DNA of 64,000 nucleotides, taken from Rhodobacteraceae bacterium EhC02. Lineage in GTDB: Bacteria > Pseudomonadota > Alphaproteobacteria > Rhodobacterales > Rhodobacteraceae. Every line of letters starts with the position of its first letter. The first letter of the stretch is position 1. Positions 1 to 8,602 of the stretch are shown here, piece after piece. The notes beneath the pieces are model-generated. The model did no database searches and was not told the DNA's origin. It saw only the letters and a program-made list of their open reading frames with translations. The position numbers and the translations under genes were made by a program. The DNA lies in the NCBI GenBank assembly GCA_001650895.1, contig LXYH01000005.1:124001-188000 (forward strand), read 5' to 3'.

Positions 1-1
1 C

Positions 2-907
2 GCCCGTGACCAGACATTGCGCAACTTCATGCTGAACGAGCCGCGCGGTGGCGTGTTCAGGCATGTGAACCTGCTGGTGCCGCCCAAACATCCCGCGGCG
101 CAGGTGGCCTGGATCATCATGGAGCCCGAAGACACGCCGCCCATGTCCGGGTCCAATTCCATCTGTGTGGCGACCGTTCTGCTGGATGCGGGCCTTGTGC
201 CGATGCAGGAACCCGAAACGCATCTTGTGCTTGAGGCGCCCGGCGGTCTTGTCCGCGTGCGCGCCACCTGCAGAAACGGCAAGGCCGAACGTATCTTCGT
301 GCAGAATGTGCCGTCCTTCGCGGCAACGCTTGATGGCACCCTCGACGTCGATGGCCTGGGTACTCTGACCGTTGACACGGCTTACGGCGGGGACAGTTTT
401 GTCATTGTCGATGCGCAAGCCCTGGGCTTGGCGCTGTCGGAAGACGAGGCGCATGACATCGCGCGTCTGGGCGTCAGGATCACCAATGCGGCGAATGCGC
501 AGATCGGGTTTCACCATCCCGAAAATCCGGATTGGAGGCATATCTCCTTCTGCCTTTTTGCGGGGCCGCTGGTGCAAGGGGCAGAGGGTCTTGAGGCGGG
601 CGCTGCGGTCGCGATCCAGCCGGGCAAGGTGGACCGCTCGCCCACCGGCACGGCGCTGTCGGCGCGCATGGCCGTCCTGCACGCCCGTGGCATCATGAAG
701 ACCGGCGATCGGCTGACGGCACGCTCCATCATCGGATCGACCTTCGCGGGTCAGATACTGGCCGAAACCAGCGTCGGGGCGCTGCCTGCCATTCAGCCCG
801 AGATATCGGGGCGTGGCTGGATCACGGGCATCCACCAGCACATGCTGGACCCGTCCGATCCCTGGCCGCAGGGATATCGCCTGTCCGACACATGGGGCGC
901 ACGCTGA
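2..907 (+). CDS. Proline racemase family protein, probable trans-3-hydroxy-L-proline dehydratase (5' end outside window)
   Basis: The reading frame is open from base 2 and begins ARDQTLRNF, so the gene starts upstream of the window; about 35-40 N-terminal residues appear to be missing. The body is the proline racemase fold family (proline racemase, 4-hydroxyproline epimerase, trans-3-hydroxyproline dehydratase). The two active-site loops are visible: MSGSNSIC near base 160, where racemases carry a catalytic Cys (MCGH), and [12 protein letters not shown] near base 630, where racemases have DRSPCGT. So the first catalytic position is Ser and the second is Thr. A Thr at the second site is the known signature of dehydratases, and loss of the Cys pair argues against racemization. 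A GlxA-type regulator follows 93 bp downstream and may control it. Family certain, substrate inferred. Confidence 0.85.
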   Translation, partial: ARDQTLRNFMLNEPRGGVFRHVNLLVPPKHPAAQVAWIIMEPEDTPPMSGSNSICVATVLLDAGLVPMQEPETHLVLEAPGGLVRVRATCRNGKAERIFVQNVPSFAATLDGTLDVDGLGTLTVDTAYGGDSFVIVDAQALGLALSEDEAHDIARLGVRITNAANAQIGFHHPENPDWRHISFCLFAGPLVQGAEGLEAGAAVAIQPGKVDRSPTGTALSARMAVLHARGIMKTGDRLTARSIIGSTFAGQILAETSVGALPAIQPEISGRGWITGIHQHMLDPSDPWPQGYRLSDTWGAR

Positions 908-1000
908 CGCAGGTGGACGCAAGTGGCTTGCTTGCCGGCTTTCTTGACCGGATGCCCCGAAACGCGCTTGAGTATACCGCTATGACGCAAGGGGGCGGCC

Positions 1001-2008
1001 ATGTCTGATTTTGAAGCACTGGTGCCGATCGGAGCCGCCTATTTCCCGGTGCCGGACCCCGGCCCCACGCGGCATTATGCCTTTGTTCTGGTGCCGGGTT
1101 TCACGCTGCTGGCCTTTTCCGCGGCGGTTGAACCGCTCAGGATTGCCAACCAGCTGTCACAACGGCCGCTCTACCGATGGCAAATCCTGTCCGAAACCGG
1201 CGCGCCTGTTCTCAGCTCTTCGGGTATCCCCGTGGGCGCGTCCGGGACACTGGACAATGTCGGCAAGGATGCGCGTCTTTTTGTCTGCGCGGGCAATCCG
1301 GCCATGGCGGCGGCCGCGCCCCCGGTGGTCGTGGCCGTGCAGCGCCATCACCGCTTCGGCGGTCTGGTCGGCGGTATCTGCACCGGTGCGGTGGCGCTTG
1401 CCAAGGCCGGGCTGGTCGAAGGGCGGCGCTTTACCCTGCATTGGGAAAACCAACCCAGCTTTGTCGAAACCTTTCCCGCGCTGAACCCCACCATCAACCG
1501 GTTCGAGATCGATGGGCGACTGATGACCTGCGGCGGCGGTGCGGCCTCGACCGACATGATGCTGTCGATCATCGCAGAGGATCACGGTAGCGATTTCGCC
1601 GCAATGGTATCCGAGATGTGTCTGCGCACCGTCATGCTGGGGGTGGAGCCGGAACAGCGCAGTTCTGTCGCGGCGCTGATGTCTTCGCGCAACCCCGTGC
1701 TGGTCGCGACGATCACGCTGATGAACCGGCACATCGAGGATCCGCTGACGATGGACAGCATTGCCGTGGCGACCGGGTATTCCCGACGGCAGTTGGAGCG
1801 CCTGTTCCGTGATGCGACAGGGCAGGCGCCGGCCGAGTTCTATCGTGGTCTGCGTCTGGATCGCGGCCGTAACCTGCTGAGCACCACGAACATGACCCTG
1901 CAGGAGATCGCGACGGCCTGCGGATTTGAATCCGTCTCGCATTTCTCGCGCAGGTTTCGGGAACGCTTTGGCGCGGCCCCGTCCAAGCTCAAGCAGGGAT
2001 CGGGCTGA
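1001..2008 (+). CDS. GlxA family transcriptional regulator (DJ-1/PfpI domain plus AraC helix-turn-helix)
   Basis: This 335-residue protein has an N-terminal DJ-1/PfpI-like (class I glutamine amidotransferase-like) domain at about residues 25-190, including the nucleophile-elbow-like GGICTGAVALAKAG, and a C-terminal AraC-type DNA-binding domain at about 230-330 with the closing signature ACGFESVSHFSRRFRERFG. This is the GlxA/ArgR/CdhR architecture, whose members activate amino-acid or quaternary-amine catabolism in proteobacteria. The ATG at 1001 follows a purine-rich GGGGGCGG stretch. Lying directly behind the hydroxyproline-type enzyme on the same strand, it is probably the pathway regulator (inference). 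Confidence 0.88.
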   Translation: MSDFEALVPIGAAYFPVPDPGPTRHYAFVLVPGFTLLAFSAAVEPLRIANQLSQRPLYRWQILSETGAPVLSSSGIPVGASGTLDNVGKDARLFVCAGNPAMAAAAPPVVVAVQRHHRFGGLVGGICTGAVALAKAGLVEGRRFTLHWENQPSFVETFPALNPTINRFEIDGRLMTCGGGAASTDMMLSIIAEDHGSDFAAMVSEMCLRTVMLGVEPEQRSSVAALMSSRNPVLVATITLMNRHIEDPLTMDSIAVATGYSRRQLERLFRDATGQAPAEFYRGLRLDRGRNLLSTTNMTLQEIATACGFESVSHFSRRFRERFGAAPSKLKQGSG

Positions 2009-2167
2009 CGGCCGGGTGCCTGTCCTGGCCATGAAGGGGACTGTCTGCGCAGGAATTGAGGGGCCGACTTGGGTGGCTTTCCGTCTTGGCCCGCGCACAG
2101 GTCGCCGCAAAAACCCTGGTTTCTGGAAGGATTTCCTGAAAAATTGCGTTTTTTTCTGATTTTGTTG

Positions 2168-2407
2168 TCAAAAATGCCTCAGAAACAGACTGTTTCTGAA
2201 ACTATCTTTTGACGCCTTGTCACATGGTCGCATCCAAAGATACCAAGCTAAAAGGCTGGGGTCATTGATCGACACGTGATCTGATCTTTTTGTGGCGATC
2301 ATCCCTCCAAAGGATAGGTCTTTGGTCCTGGCCGATACGGTTTTACAGAATATGAACGGCAGTTGCTGCCGCTTCGTTCCATTTTTCCCCTGATCTTTTT
2401 TGCTCAT
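2168..2407 (-). CDS. Possible small basic protein of unknown function
   Basis: A 79-codon frame starting at an ATG preceded by GAAGGGAG with a 5-base gap to the start, a good Shine-Dalgarno site. The protein begins MSKKDQGKNGTKRQQLP, is lysine/arginine-rich and has no domain I recognise. Its last codons run through the palindrome at 2179-2199, which on this strand is followed by GGCATTTTTG and so could act as its terminator. It would be divergent from the histidine kinase. The frame stays open further upstream across the kinase gene, so chance openness cannot be excluded. Low confidence. Confidence 0.25.
   Translation of the reverse strand: MSKKDQGKNGTKRQQLPFIFCKTVSARTKDLSFGGMIATKRSDHVSINDPSLLAWYLWMRPCDKASKDSFRNSLFLRHF
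2179..2199. repeat. Perfect palindrome, 10-bp arms around one base
   Basis: TCAGAAACAG, one A, then CTGTTTCTGA. It lies 170 bp behind the GlxA-type gene. With a T-run on its minus-strand side it could be a terminator. Its symmetry also fits a dimeric-regulator operator for the downstream kinase. No direct evidence separates the two. Confidence 0.55.
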
Positions 2408-2551
2408 GGTGCTCCCTTCGCGGGGCTGTCGCCTGATGGATGCACAAGATGTGCAGGTGCTTTGGCACGCTGCGGGGGCAAAGTTTTCTCGAACGAGTAA
2501 TTTGGAGTTGTGCTGGTGATGTGACGTGAAGGTGAAGACGCGAGGAAACGG

Positions 2552-4516
2552 ATGCGATCGAAGGAAGAGATCTGGGAAGAAGGGCGACTGCTTTTGGCAG
2601 TCCTCGTGATCGGTTTGTTCATCGGCTTTCTGCTGGATCAGTTGGACCGGAACCGTCTGGATGTGATCGCGCGCAATGAAGCGTCTCAGGTTGCCACCGA
2701 TATCCTCCAAGACCTCAATCGGCGCATCAACTCGAATGCCATTGTCCTGGGCCGGCTTGTCACCGCCGCAGAAGGATTTCCGAACATGAACAGCGAGATG
2801 TTCCAGAAACTTGGTGCGCGCATGTTCGAGGACATAGATGCGACAGGATACGGATCGCAAGGCAATCAACCGGCAATCATGAGCTTGGTCATGGCGCCGG
2901 ACCTTGTGGTGCGTCATGTCTATCCGCTTGATACCAACAGCGACCTTGTCGGTTTCGACTATCGCGACTTTCCCAACCAACTCGCCGATGCCGAAGCAAC
3001 ACTGGCCAAGCAGACACCCCATGTGTCCCACCCGTTCCTTTCTATTCAGGGGCCTCGCGCCATTGCGGTCAGGCAGAGGTATGAAAACCGGAATGGCGAA
3101 GCGGAAGGCCTTGTTTCCGTTGCGATCAATCTGGACATGCTTCTCGCGCAACTGGGACAGAACGCAAGACAGATGGCTAACTACAGGGTTGCCTTCACGC
3201 TAGGTGGCTTCGGCAGTTTCGGGGATACGGATGTCTACCAACACGACCCCCTCGTGATCGTCCTGAATACCTATGATGTGGCCTGGTCCATCGCGGTGGT
3301 CCCGGCCGACGGATGGCCGACCTTGCCGCTGGTGACCCAAAGCAGAGCGCTGGTGGCCTTGATCATCGCCATGCTCATGCTGATGGTGCATTTCAACGTC
3401 AAGCGCACCCTCAGTCATCGCCGCAAGGAAGACCGCATGGCGAAAGCTATCGATGCACTGTCCGCGGGGTTCGTGATTTTCAACAACCAAGGACAACTGG
3501 TGCACTGGAATGACACCTTCACGGACATGTTCGGCTATGGATCGATCCTGCACAAGGGCATGCGCTACGAGGATATTCTGCGCGCCGGTCTGAAGCATGG
3601 CATCTTCAACGCACCCGAGGGCATGGAAGACGATTGGATCGCCGAAAGTGTCAGGGCAAGCCAAAGCGAGGCGAATGCAACGGAAGTCAGGCTTGCCAAT
3701 GGCCGTTGGATCAGACGTCTGTCGCGTCGGACCCAGACTGGCGATCTTGTTGGTGTCCGGTTCGATGTGACGGAGCTGAAGGACGCGCAATTTTCAGCCG
3801 AACGCCTGAGCAATGCGAAAACCGAATTCATGAGCATTCTGAGCCATGAATTGAGAACGCCCCTGACAACGATCACCGGTTTCGGAAGGCTGCTGGAGCT
3901 TGATCCGCCCCTGACCGGCGATGCCAGGAAGGATGCATTTGTAAAGGATGCTCTGACCCGGATGCTGGGCGCCGGGCAGGAATTGCGTCGCCTGATCAAC
4001 GGTCTGCTCGACTATGTTCAGATCGGCGTGGAAGCGGCCCCTCTCAGCGTGAAGGTGTGCAACCTGCCTTACCTCGTCGATCACACGATCAGCGGTTACG
4101 AGTCGATCTTGCGCCAGAAGGGCATCGCCCTGCAGGTGGAGCGGCGGAGCGACCTGCAGGTTCTTGCCGATCCGGACCGCGTGAAAGAGATTATCGCGAA
4201 CCTTTTCTCCAACGCCGTGAAATTCACCGAGGCAGGTGGCCGTGTGCATGTGTCCTCGTCGAAAGGCGATCGGTTTGCGCGTGTGACCATCGCCGACAGT
4301 GGCAAGGGCATTCCGGACGACAAGATCGGCACGATCTTCGAGGAGTTCTTTCAAGTCTCTTCGTCCGGTCAGCGCCGCGAAGGCGGGGTCGGCATGGGGC
4401 TTGCCATCGCGAAACGGCTGGTCGAGATGCACGGCGGCCAGATCGAGGTTGAAAGCACCGAAGGCAAGGGCAGCAGGTTCACCTTCAGCCTGCCCTTGGC
4501 GCCCGTTGCGGCCTAG
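2552..4516 (+). CDS. CHASE-domain sensor histidine kinase
   Basis: A 654-residue membrane histidine kinase. Order: TM1 at about residues 10-27, a periplasmic CHASE-type sensor region at about 40-230, TM2 at about 265-285 ([15 protein letters not shown]), a PAS domain at about 295-410 ([16 protein letters not shown]), HisKA with phospho-acceptor His in [12 protein letters not shown], and HATPase_c with an N-box ([11 protein letters not shown]) and G-boxes ([21 protein letters not shown]). The ATG follows GAGGAAACGG. No response regulator is adjacent, so it is an orphan kinase. CHASE domains bind small extracellular ligands (family knowledge); the ligand is unknown. It may sense an osmolyte given the DddQ-like gene 200 bp downstream, but this is speculation. 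Confidence 0.9.
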   Translation: MRSKEEIWEEGRLLLAVLVIGLFIGFLLDQLDRNRLDVIARNEASQVATDILQDLNRRINSNAIVLGRLVTAAEGFPNMNSEMFQKLGARMFEDIDATGYGSQGNQPAIMSLVMAPDLVVRHVYPLDTNSDLVGFDYRDFPNQLADAEATLAKQTPHVSHPFLSIQGPRAIAVRQRYENRNGEAEGLVSVAINLDMLLAQLGQNARQMANYRVAFTLGGFGSFGDTDVYQHDPLVIVLNTYDVAWSIAVVPADGWPTLPLVTQSRALVALIIAMLMLMVHFNVKRTLSHRRKEDRMAKAIDALSAGFVIFNNQGQLVHWNDTFTDMFGYGSILHKGMRYEDILRAGLKHGIFNAPEGMEDDWIAESVRASQSEANATEVRLANGRWIRRLSRRTQTGDLVGVRFDVTELKDAQFSAERLSNAKTEFMSILSHELRTPLTTITGFGRLLELDPPLTGDARKDAFVKDALTRMLGAGQELRRLINGLLDYVQIGVEAAPLSVKVCNLPYLVDHTISGYESILRQKGIALQVERRSDLQVLADPDRVKEIIANLFSNAVKFTEAGGRVHVSSSKGDRFARVTIADSGKGIPDDKIGTIFEEFFQVSSSGQRREGGVGMGLAIAKRLVEMHGGQIEVESTEGKGSRFTFSLPLAPVAA

Positions 4517-4559
4517 CTCAGACAGCTGTCCCCCGCTGCCCTGAAAATGATCAAAGCCA

Positions 4560-4576
4560 CCGGCTGCCGCAGCCGG
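4560..4576. terminator. GC-rich hairpin behind the histidine kinase
   Basis: CCGGCTG-CCG-CAGCCGG, a 7-bp perfect stem with a 3-base loop, 43 bp after the kinase stop. There is no T-tract, so it may stabilise the 3' end rather than act as a classical rho-independent terminator. Confidence 0.35.
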
Positions 4577-4717
4577 CAACCATGATGCTGTTCCCGGACA
4601 GGTTGCACCTGTTCTTCCCTTTGCCGGAATGTGATTCCGACCCGTGTTTGTCGCTTTCCTTGCAGATCGCATGTGAAGAACCGACCAAGCCTTGCTGACA
4701 CGCGGAGTCATCGGGCC

Positions 4718-5332
4718 ATGGTGCAGAACGAAGCCTTTCAGGACATGCTCAGGGCGCTGGCCGAGGTCTACGAGGCCGAAGCTGATCCAGCGGGGCCACA
4801 TACCGCGAAAACACTGATGGTGACGCCATCGCCGGTTGCCTTTGATGCTGCGGTTCCCTGTATTTTCGATCGGGCAATACGCGCGCTTCTGGCGGACAGC
4901 GTTCACCCTGCGGCACGCGCGGTTCTGCTGGCGCAGGAAATCCTGCCCTGGGGTGGGAACCCTGTCGAAGAGAATACCGAACCAGGTATCGCGGCCATGA
5001 TAAGCGTGTTGACGCTGATGGGGCCAGAAGGGCCGATCCCTGCACCGGATGTCAGGTTGGGCCTGGTCTATATGCGGCCCGACAGCTATTATCCGCTGCA
5101 CATACATGATGCCGACGAGACCTATGTGATCATTGCGGGTCAGGCGCTCTGGACTGCCGGAGACGACACCCGGCTGCGGGGTGCGGGCGACATGATCCAT
5201 CATCCCAGCCTCTTGCCGCATGCGTTTCGCACCGGGTCGGAAGGCTTTGTCGCGATCTGGCGTTGGAGCGGCGACATAAACACTCATTCATACGCCTTCA
5301 TCGAGGACGATCAAACCGAACGGCTTGCGTGA
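4718..5332 (+). CDS. dddQ: Cupin dimethylsulfoniopropionate (DMSP) lyase, DddQ-like
   Basis: Predicted to cleave DMSP to dimethyl sulfide and acrylate in the cytoplasm. From the ATG at 4718 (GGAG ten bases upstream) the product is 204 residues, the usual DddQ size; an in-frame ATG at 4631 would add a 29-residue, Cys/Arg-rich, unlikely extension. The metal/substrate motif YPLHIHDADETY (Tyr125, His128, His130, Glu134, Tyr136) is followed 32 residues later by His168 in LLPHAF. Spacing and identity match the published DddQ active site (Tyr120, His125, Glu129, Tyr131, His163). The cupin core lies in the C-terminal half and the N-terminal half is helical, as in DddQ. DddL and DddW share part of the motif, so the subfamily is not fully settled. 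Confidence 0.78.
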   Translation: MVQNEAFQDMLRALAEVYEAEADPAGPHTAKTLMVTPSPVAFDAAVPCIFDRAIRALLADSVHPAARAVLLAQEILPWGGNPVEENTEPGIAAMISVLTLMGPEGPIPAPDVRLGLVYMRPDSYYPLHIHDADETYVIIAGQALWTAGDDTRLRGAGDMIHHPSLLPHAFRTGSEGFVAIWRWSGDINTHSYAFIEDDQTERLA

Positions 5333-5475
5333 CAGATGGTCTCCGGATGGGGGCAGGTGGGGCAGGTTTGGTCCCGGTTTCACCAAGGATGGCCATGCGG
5401 ACGAAGCGCCATGTCTTTGGTCGGGTCTGAAGGTCAGCCTTGTTCTGAATGCTGCGCAATCTCGGCGCGCTGACC

Positions 5476-5958
5476 TCAGTCCTGGAGATGCTTCTGCATC
5501 AGGAAGTTCGTCAGTGTGACGCCGGCCCTTTCAATCTGCTGCGCGCGGATGATTTCCCAGCCCTGCTGCTCAAAAAGGCCCCGAACAAGGTGGCTTGCCT
5601 GCGAATGCAGGCGGGGCATTTCGGCGTCTCGCGCCAGTCTCTCGATCCGCGCGTAAAGACTTCGACCTATGCCCTGTCGTTGTTGCCCCGGTGCGACGAA
5701 AGCCAGATCTATGTAGCCATTGGTGTCCAGGGTCATGAAGCCAACGGGCAACCCGGCCTTGCGCGCAACCAAGGTTGTCTGGGCGGCCAGCCGCGATGCC
5801 CAGTTTGCCCCCGAAGGGGGCGTCGCGGCCCAAACTTCCCGTTGCTCGATCGTGTAGAATTCAGCCGCCCCTTCACGCACGGCATCAAAGAATATGACGC
5901 CGAGCCGATCTGCTTCCGAGATTTCGAAGTCACCGATGTCTATGGAGGAATCCTGCAT
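5476..5958 (-). CDS. GNAT family N-acetyltransferase
   Basis: A 160-residue protein with the acetyl-CoA-binding motif A of GNAT enzymes, VAPGQQRQGIGRSLYARIERLA (the Q/R-x-x-G-x-G signature), preceded by the strand GYIDLAFVAPG and followed by the typical ASHLVRGLFEQQGW helix-strand. I chose the ATG at 5958 (MQDSSIDIG), which gives the usual GNAT length; the frame extends upstream to 6126 with other possible starts, so the N-terminus is uncertain. It is convergent with the DddQ-like gene. The substrate cannot be read from the sequence. Confidence 0.75.
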   Translation of the reverse strand: MQDSSIDIGDFEISEADRLGVIFFDAVREGAAEFYTIEQREVWAATPPSGANWASRLAAQTTLVARKAGLPVGFMTLDTNGYIDLAFVAPGQQRQGIGRSLYARIERLARDAEMPRLHSQASHLVRGLFEQQGWEIIRAQQIERAGVTLTNFLMQKHLQD

Positions 5959-6145
5959 TTCCGTGGCCCTGCGAAGGAAGTTCAATAACCCTGAGAGTGT
6001 CAGGTAACCGTCGAATCCGACCGTCCTGCAAGGCACATACTCTGGCTGGCTGATCATAGGGTTTTGTACTGACAAACGTAAGTATCGCCGCGATTGGCCA
6101 AGGACCCTCAATGAGGACAACGACAAGGCGGTGCGCGCTGTCCAA

Positions 6146-7435
6146 CTAAGTCGACGGCATCACGATGCAAAAACGCGCGCCCGTTTGGTAGCTTTTGTCG
6201 AGATATATCTTGCCGCCATGCCGGTTGATGATTGAGCGCACCAAGGCAAGGCCAATCCCATATCCGTCATAGTCGTTGTCGCCTTCGTGCAATCGAACCT
6301 TGTAGCCAAAAATATCGTCTGCCCTGCTCGGATCAATTCCAATTCCGCGATCCTCGATAAAGTACCGTGTGTCGCTGCCGGACGCCTCGCCATAGATCGT
6401 GACCTCGGCCGGTGCGCCCTGATTGGTATACTTGATGGAATTCTGGATCAGGTTCGACCAAACGCGCTTGAACAGGTCCGCATTGGCAGGAACGTCAGGC
6501 ATGTCTTTCACGATGATCGAATGTTGTTTGTTCCTTGTGCCGGACAGGTCCGCTGCGACGCCAAGCACCAAGTCTCGCATCCTAAATTTCTGCTTTGCCA
6601 CCTTCTTTTCAGTATTTCTGCTATATTCCAGAAGGTTGTTGACCTGGGATAGCATGTCCTTTGCAATCCCGTTGATCATTCCGACGATTTGATAATCCTG
6701 ACCGCTTGCGTCCGGGGCATCTTCGAGAATGAGATCGCTCGCGGTAACAACTTGAGCGATCGGCGTTCGCAACTCATGAGCGGCCTCATCGGCAAAAGAC
6801 TTCAACTCGATATTTTGCCTTGTTAACCGGAGTTTTTCCTTCAGCAGGTTGGCGCGCTGGTTGTCGGTCCAGATGATGTACATCACGAAAAATGCTGCAA
6901 TCATTATGCATAAAGCGGCTTCTGCAAGGTTTAAATTTAGCCTCTTGGCGGCCAGGCTCGAAAAAACTTCTTGCCGGAATCTGCTGATTTCCTCGGTTGC
7001 GGGCAAGTCGTCGACCCTTACCAGATCATCCACTTCTTGTACTGATTTGCCTTGAGCATGCGCATCAGAAACCACGTCAATATTCGCGGTGTACCTGGCA
7101 ATCATGGCGCGGGTGTTTTCGAGGCCTGTTGTGCCTTCCAGCACACCAAGATCAATTGCAGCTTGTTCGATCTTGTCGAGTATATCCAGCGCGTTCTGGC
7201 CCGCCGTGTTGGCGCGAGCAAGGTATTCTGGTTCGTTTGGCCGAAGGACTGCGTTCTTGAAATGATGTATCAGGCCGGAATACCCGATTTCGTATGAAAG
7301 GTTGTCAATAAGTTGGTAAAGTATTCCCTCTTTCTGTGCTTGCAATCTGCCATTCAGAGCAAATAAAAAGCTGGACAAACCAATCATAACAATCATTGAT
7401 AACGCAACTTTCTCAGATTTTTCAAGGTTGCGCAT
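6146..7435 (-). CDS. Two-TM sensor histidine kinase
   Basis: About 429 residues from an ATG preceded by GGAAAA; a TTG at 7474 would add 13 residues. TM1 lies at about residues 10-30, followed by a roughly 150-residue helical periplasmic region, TM2 at about 183-205 (AALCIMIAAFFVMYII), HisKA with AAHELRTPIAQV, and HATPase_c with NLIQNSIKYTN, DRGIGIDPS and GYGIGLALVRSI. No partner regulator is nearby. The gene is visibly AT-richer than its neighbours and lies on the 3' side of a tRNA gene, a common position for acquired DNA. Signal unknown. Confidence 0.85.
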   Translation of the reverse strand: MRNLEKSEKVALSMIVMIGLSSFLFALNGRLQAQKEGILYQLIDNLSYEIGYSGLIHHFKNAVLRPNEPEYLARANTAGQNALDILDKIEQAAIDLGVLEGTTGLENTRAMIARYTANIDVVSDAHAQGKSVQEVDDLVRVDDLPATEEISRFRQEVFSSLAAKRLNLNLAEAALCIMIAAFFVMYIIWTDNQRANLLKEKLRLTRQNIELKSFADEAAHELRTPIAQVVTASDLILEDAPDASGQDYQIVGMINGIAKDMLSQVNNLLEYSRNTEKKVAKQKFRMRDLVLGVAADLSGTRNKQHSIIVKDMPDVPANADLFKRVWSNLIQNSIKYTNQGAPAEVTIYGEASGSDTRYFIEDRGIGIDPSRADDIFGYKVRLHEGDNDYDGYGIGLALVRSIINRHGGKIYLDKSYQTGARFCIVMPST

Positions 7436-7765
7436 GATTTTCCATGTGTAGAGTTGGGGGGCTGTTAAAGACAATCATATATTAATTTTACTTTTTCGTC
7501 TTTGATGGCGAGCATTGACAGAATCGGAGTCCTGCACGGACGAATCATCGATAGTGCCTGCTGCAGTTCGTAAGTGTCGCAATTTTTCCGATAGTTTACT
7601 ACCTGGCTTGCGAAGTGACGCGTCGCGGTGCAGCCAAGTATAGACATCTATGGTTGTTTTCGGATGCTCAAATGCATTGTGACCTGTGCCACCGCTTGGA
7701 GCACAGGCCAGTTGAGCAACACAGCCAATGACCATTCGGCCAGGCACGTATTGTCTAAGGTGAGT
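7436..7765. other. Intergenic region between sensor kinase and tRNA-Gln
   Basis: A 330-bp AT-richer gap. A 90-codon minus-strand frame (7475-7747) is open, but it has no recognisable domain and no clear ribosome site, so I do not call it. No clear terminator for the tRNA was found. Confidence 0.4.
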
Positions 7766-7840
7766 TGGCTGGGGCGGTAGGATTCGAACCTACGGTACAC
7801 GGTACCAAAAACCGATGCCTTACCACTTGGCCACGCCCCA
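7766..7840 (-). tRNA. tRNA-Gln (anticodon UUG)
   Basis: On the minus strand the acceptor TGGGGCG pairs with CGCCCCA; the discriminator is G and CCA is encoded at 7768-7766. The anticodon loop TTTTGGT gives UUG, and the T arm is TAGG-TTCGAAT-CCTA. All cloverleaf parts are present in 75 nt. The outermost anticodon-stem pair is T-T, slightly unusual. Confidence 0.95.
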
Positions 7841-7936
7841 ACGTGAGGGGGTGATTACTCTGACTGCGATGCAGGTTCAAGTCCCGATCTGGAAAAAATC
7901 CATGCTTCTTTCAGACGGAAAAGATCGCATCCGGTG

Positions 7937-8479
7937 TCAGTCAAGAACCTCGTCGGTTTTGACACCCCAGAGTGCCTTCTTCGGGGCCCAGCCACGATAC
8001 CCGCCGGCTGACAGGCGGCACCACTCGGTGTTGCAACTGTCCAGCCGCGCCACGACGCCCTGTTCCAGTTGGGCCGAGGCCGGCGCGTTCTGTTCGGGGC
8101 GGCTGAGCAGCGGCAGCATGTCCTGATCGACGATGACCGTCCGGTTTCCTGACAAAAGCGAGTAATGGACCCATCCGCCGGCACCGTCCCGGTCGCGCAC
8201 CCGGCGCCAATGCCCGTGCTCGGCCGTGATTTCGACCGGCATGTCCTTGCGTTTGAACACCCAGTCGACGCGGTGCGTCAGCGAGGGGCCGCGCCGCACA
8301 TTCACTTCGGCCGACTTGATCGACACGTAGCGCGGCAAGGGCAGGTTCGTGACGCTGCCGCGTTCCGCGCCATGGGCATGCGGTGCAAACCCCGCCAGAA
8401 GCAGCAGCGCCAGAAGCGCCGCGATCATCCGGTATGCGCGGACGAATCCCCGATCCGCCCGAAACTTCAGCTGTGTCAT
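7937..8479 (-). CDS. Exported SH3b-domain protein
   Basis: A 180-residue protein with an N-terminal hydrophobic export segment at about residues 15-36 (MIAALLALLLLAGFAPHAHG) ending in an A-x-G type cleavage region. Two bacterial SH3-like modules follow: one at about 50-110 with SAEVNVRRGPSLTHRV and GGWVHYSLLSG, one at about 115-175 ending in GYRGWAPKKALWGV. Such proteins bind cell-wall peptides in the periplasm (family knowledge). The ATG at 8479 was preferred over a TTG two codons upstream. It is divergent from the hydroxyacid dehydrogenase gene. Confidence 0.8.
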   Translation of the reverse strand: MTQLKFRADRGFVRAYRMIAALLALLLLAGFAPHAHGAERGSVTNLPLPRYVSIKSAEVNVRRGPSLTHRVDWVFKRKDMPVEITAEHGHWRRVRDRDGAGGWVHYSLLSGNRTVIVDQDMLPLLSRPEQNAPASAQLEQGVVARLDSCNTEWCRLSAGGYRGWAPKKALWGVKTDEVLD

Positions 8480-8602
8480 GGCCAATGCCTGCCTTCTATC
8501 CGCTCTGACCGGGTGAAATCTGGAATGGGGTTCTTGTGCCCCGCCGGTTCATCCTTCACTCTGCCACCAAGCAGCTGATTTGGAAAGAAGGGGAGGGCCT
8601 GA

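Larger units (their letters stand above)
2009..2551. other. Intergenic region, AT-richer than its flanks, with a perfect inverted repeat and a weak small ORF
   Basis: A 543-bp gap between the GlxA-type regulator and the histidine kinase. It holds a perfect palindrome (2179-2199), a short CGGCAG-TTG-CTGCCG hairpin near 2360, and a 79-codon minus-strand frame (2168-2407), both listed separately where supportable. The kinase promoter should lie in 2408-2551; I see no convincing -35/-10 pair. Confidence 0.5.

Noticed and set aside
4631-4717. 29-residue N-terminal extension of the DddQ-like protein
   Set aside because: Cys/Arg-rich, not family-like; the ATG at 4718 gives the normal length and start.
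7475-7747. 90-codon minus-strand frame next to tRNA-Gln
   Set aside because: No recognisable motif and no ribosome site; composition looks like intergenic DNA.
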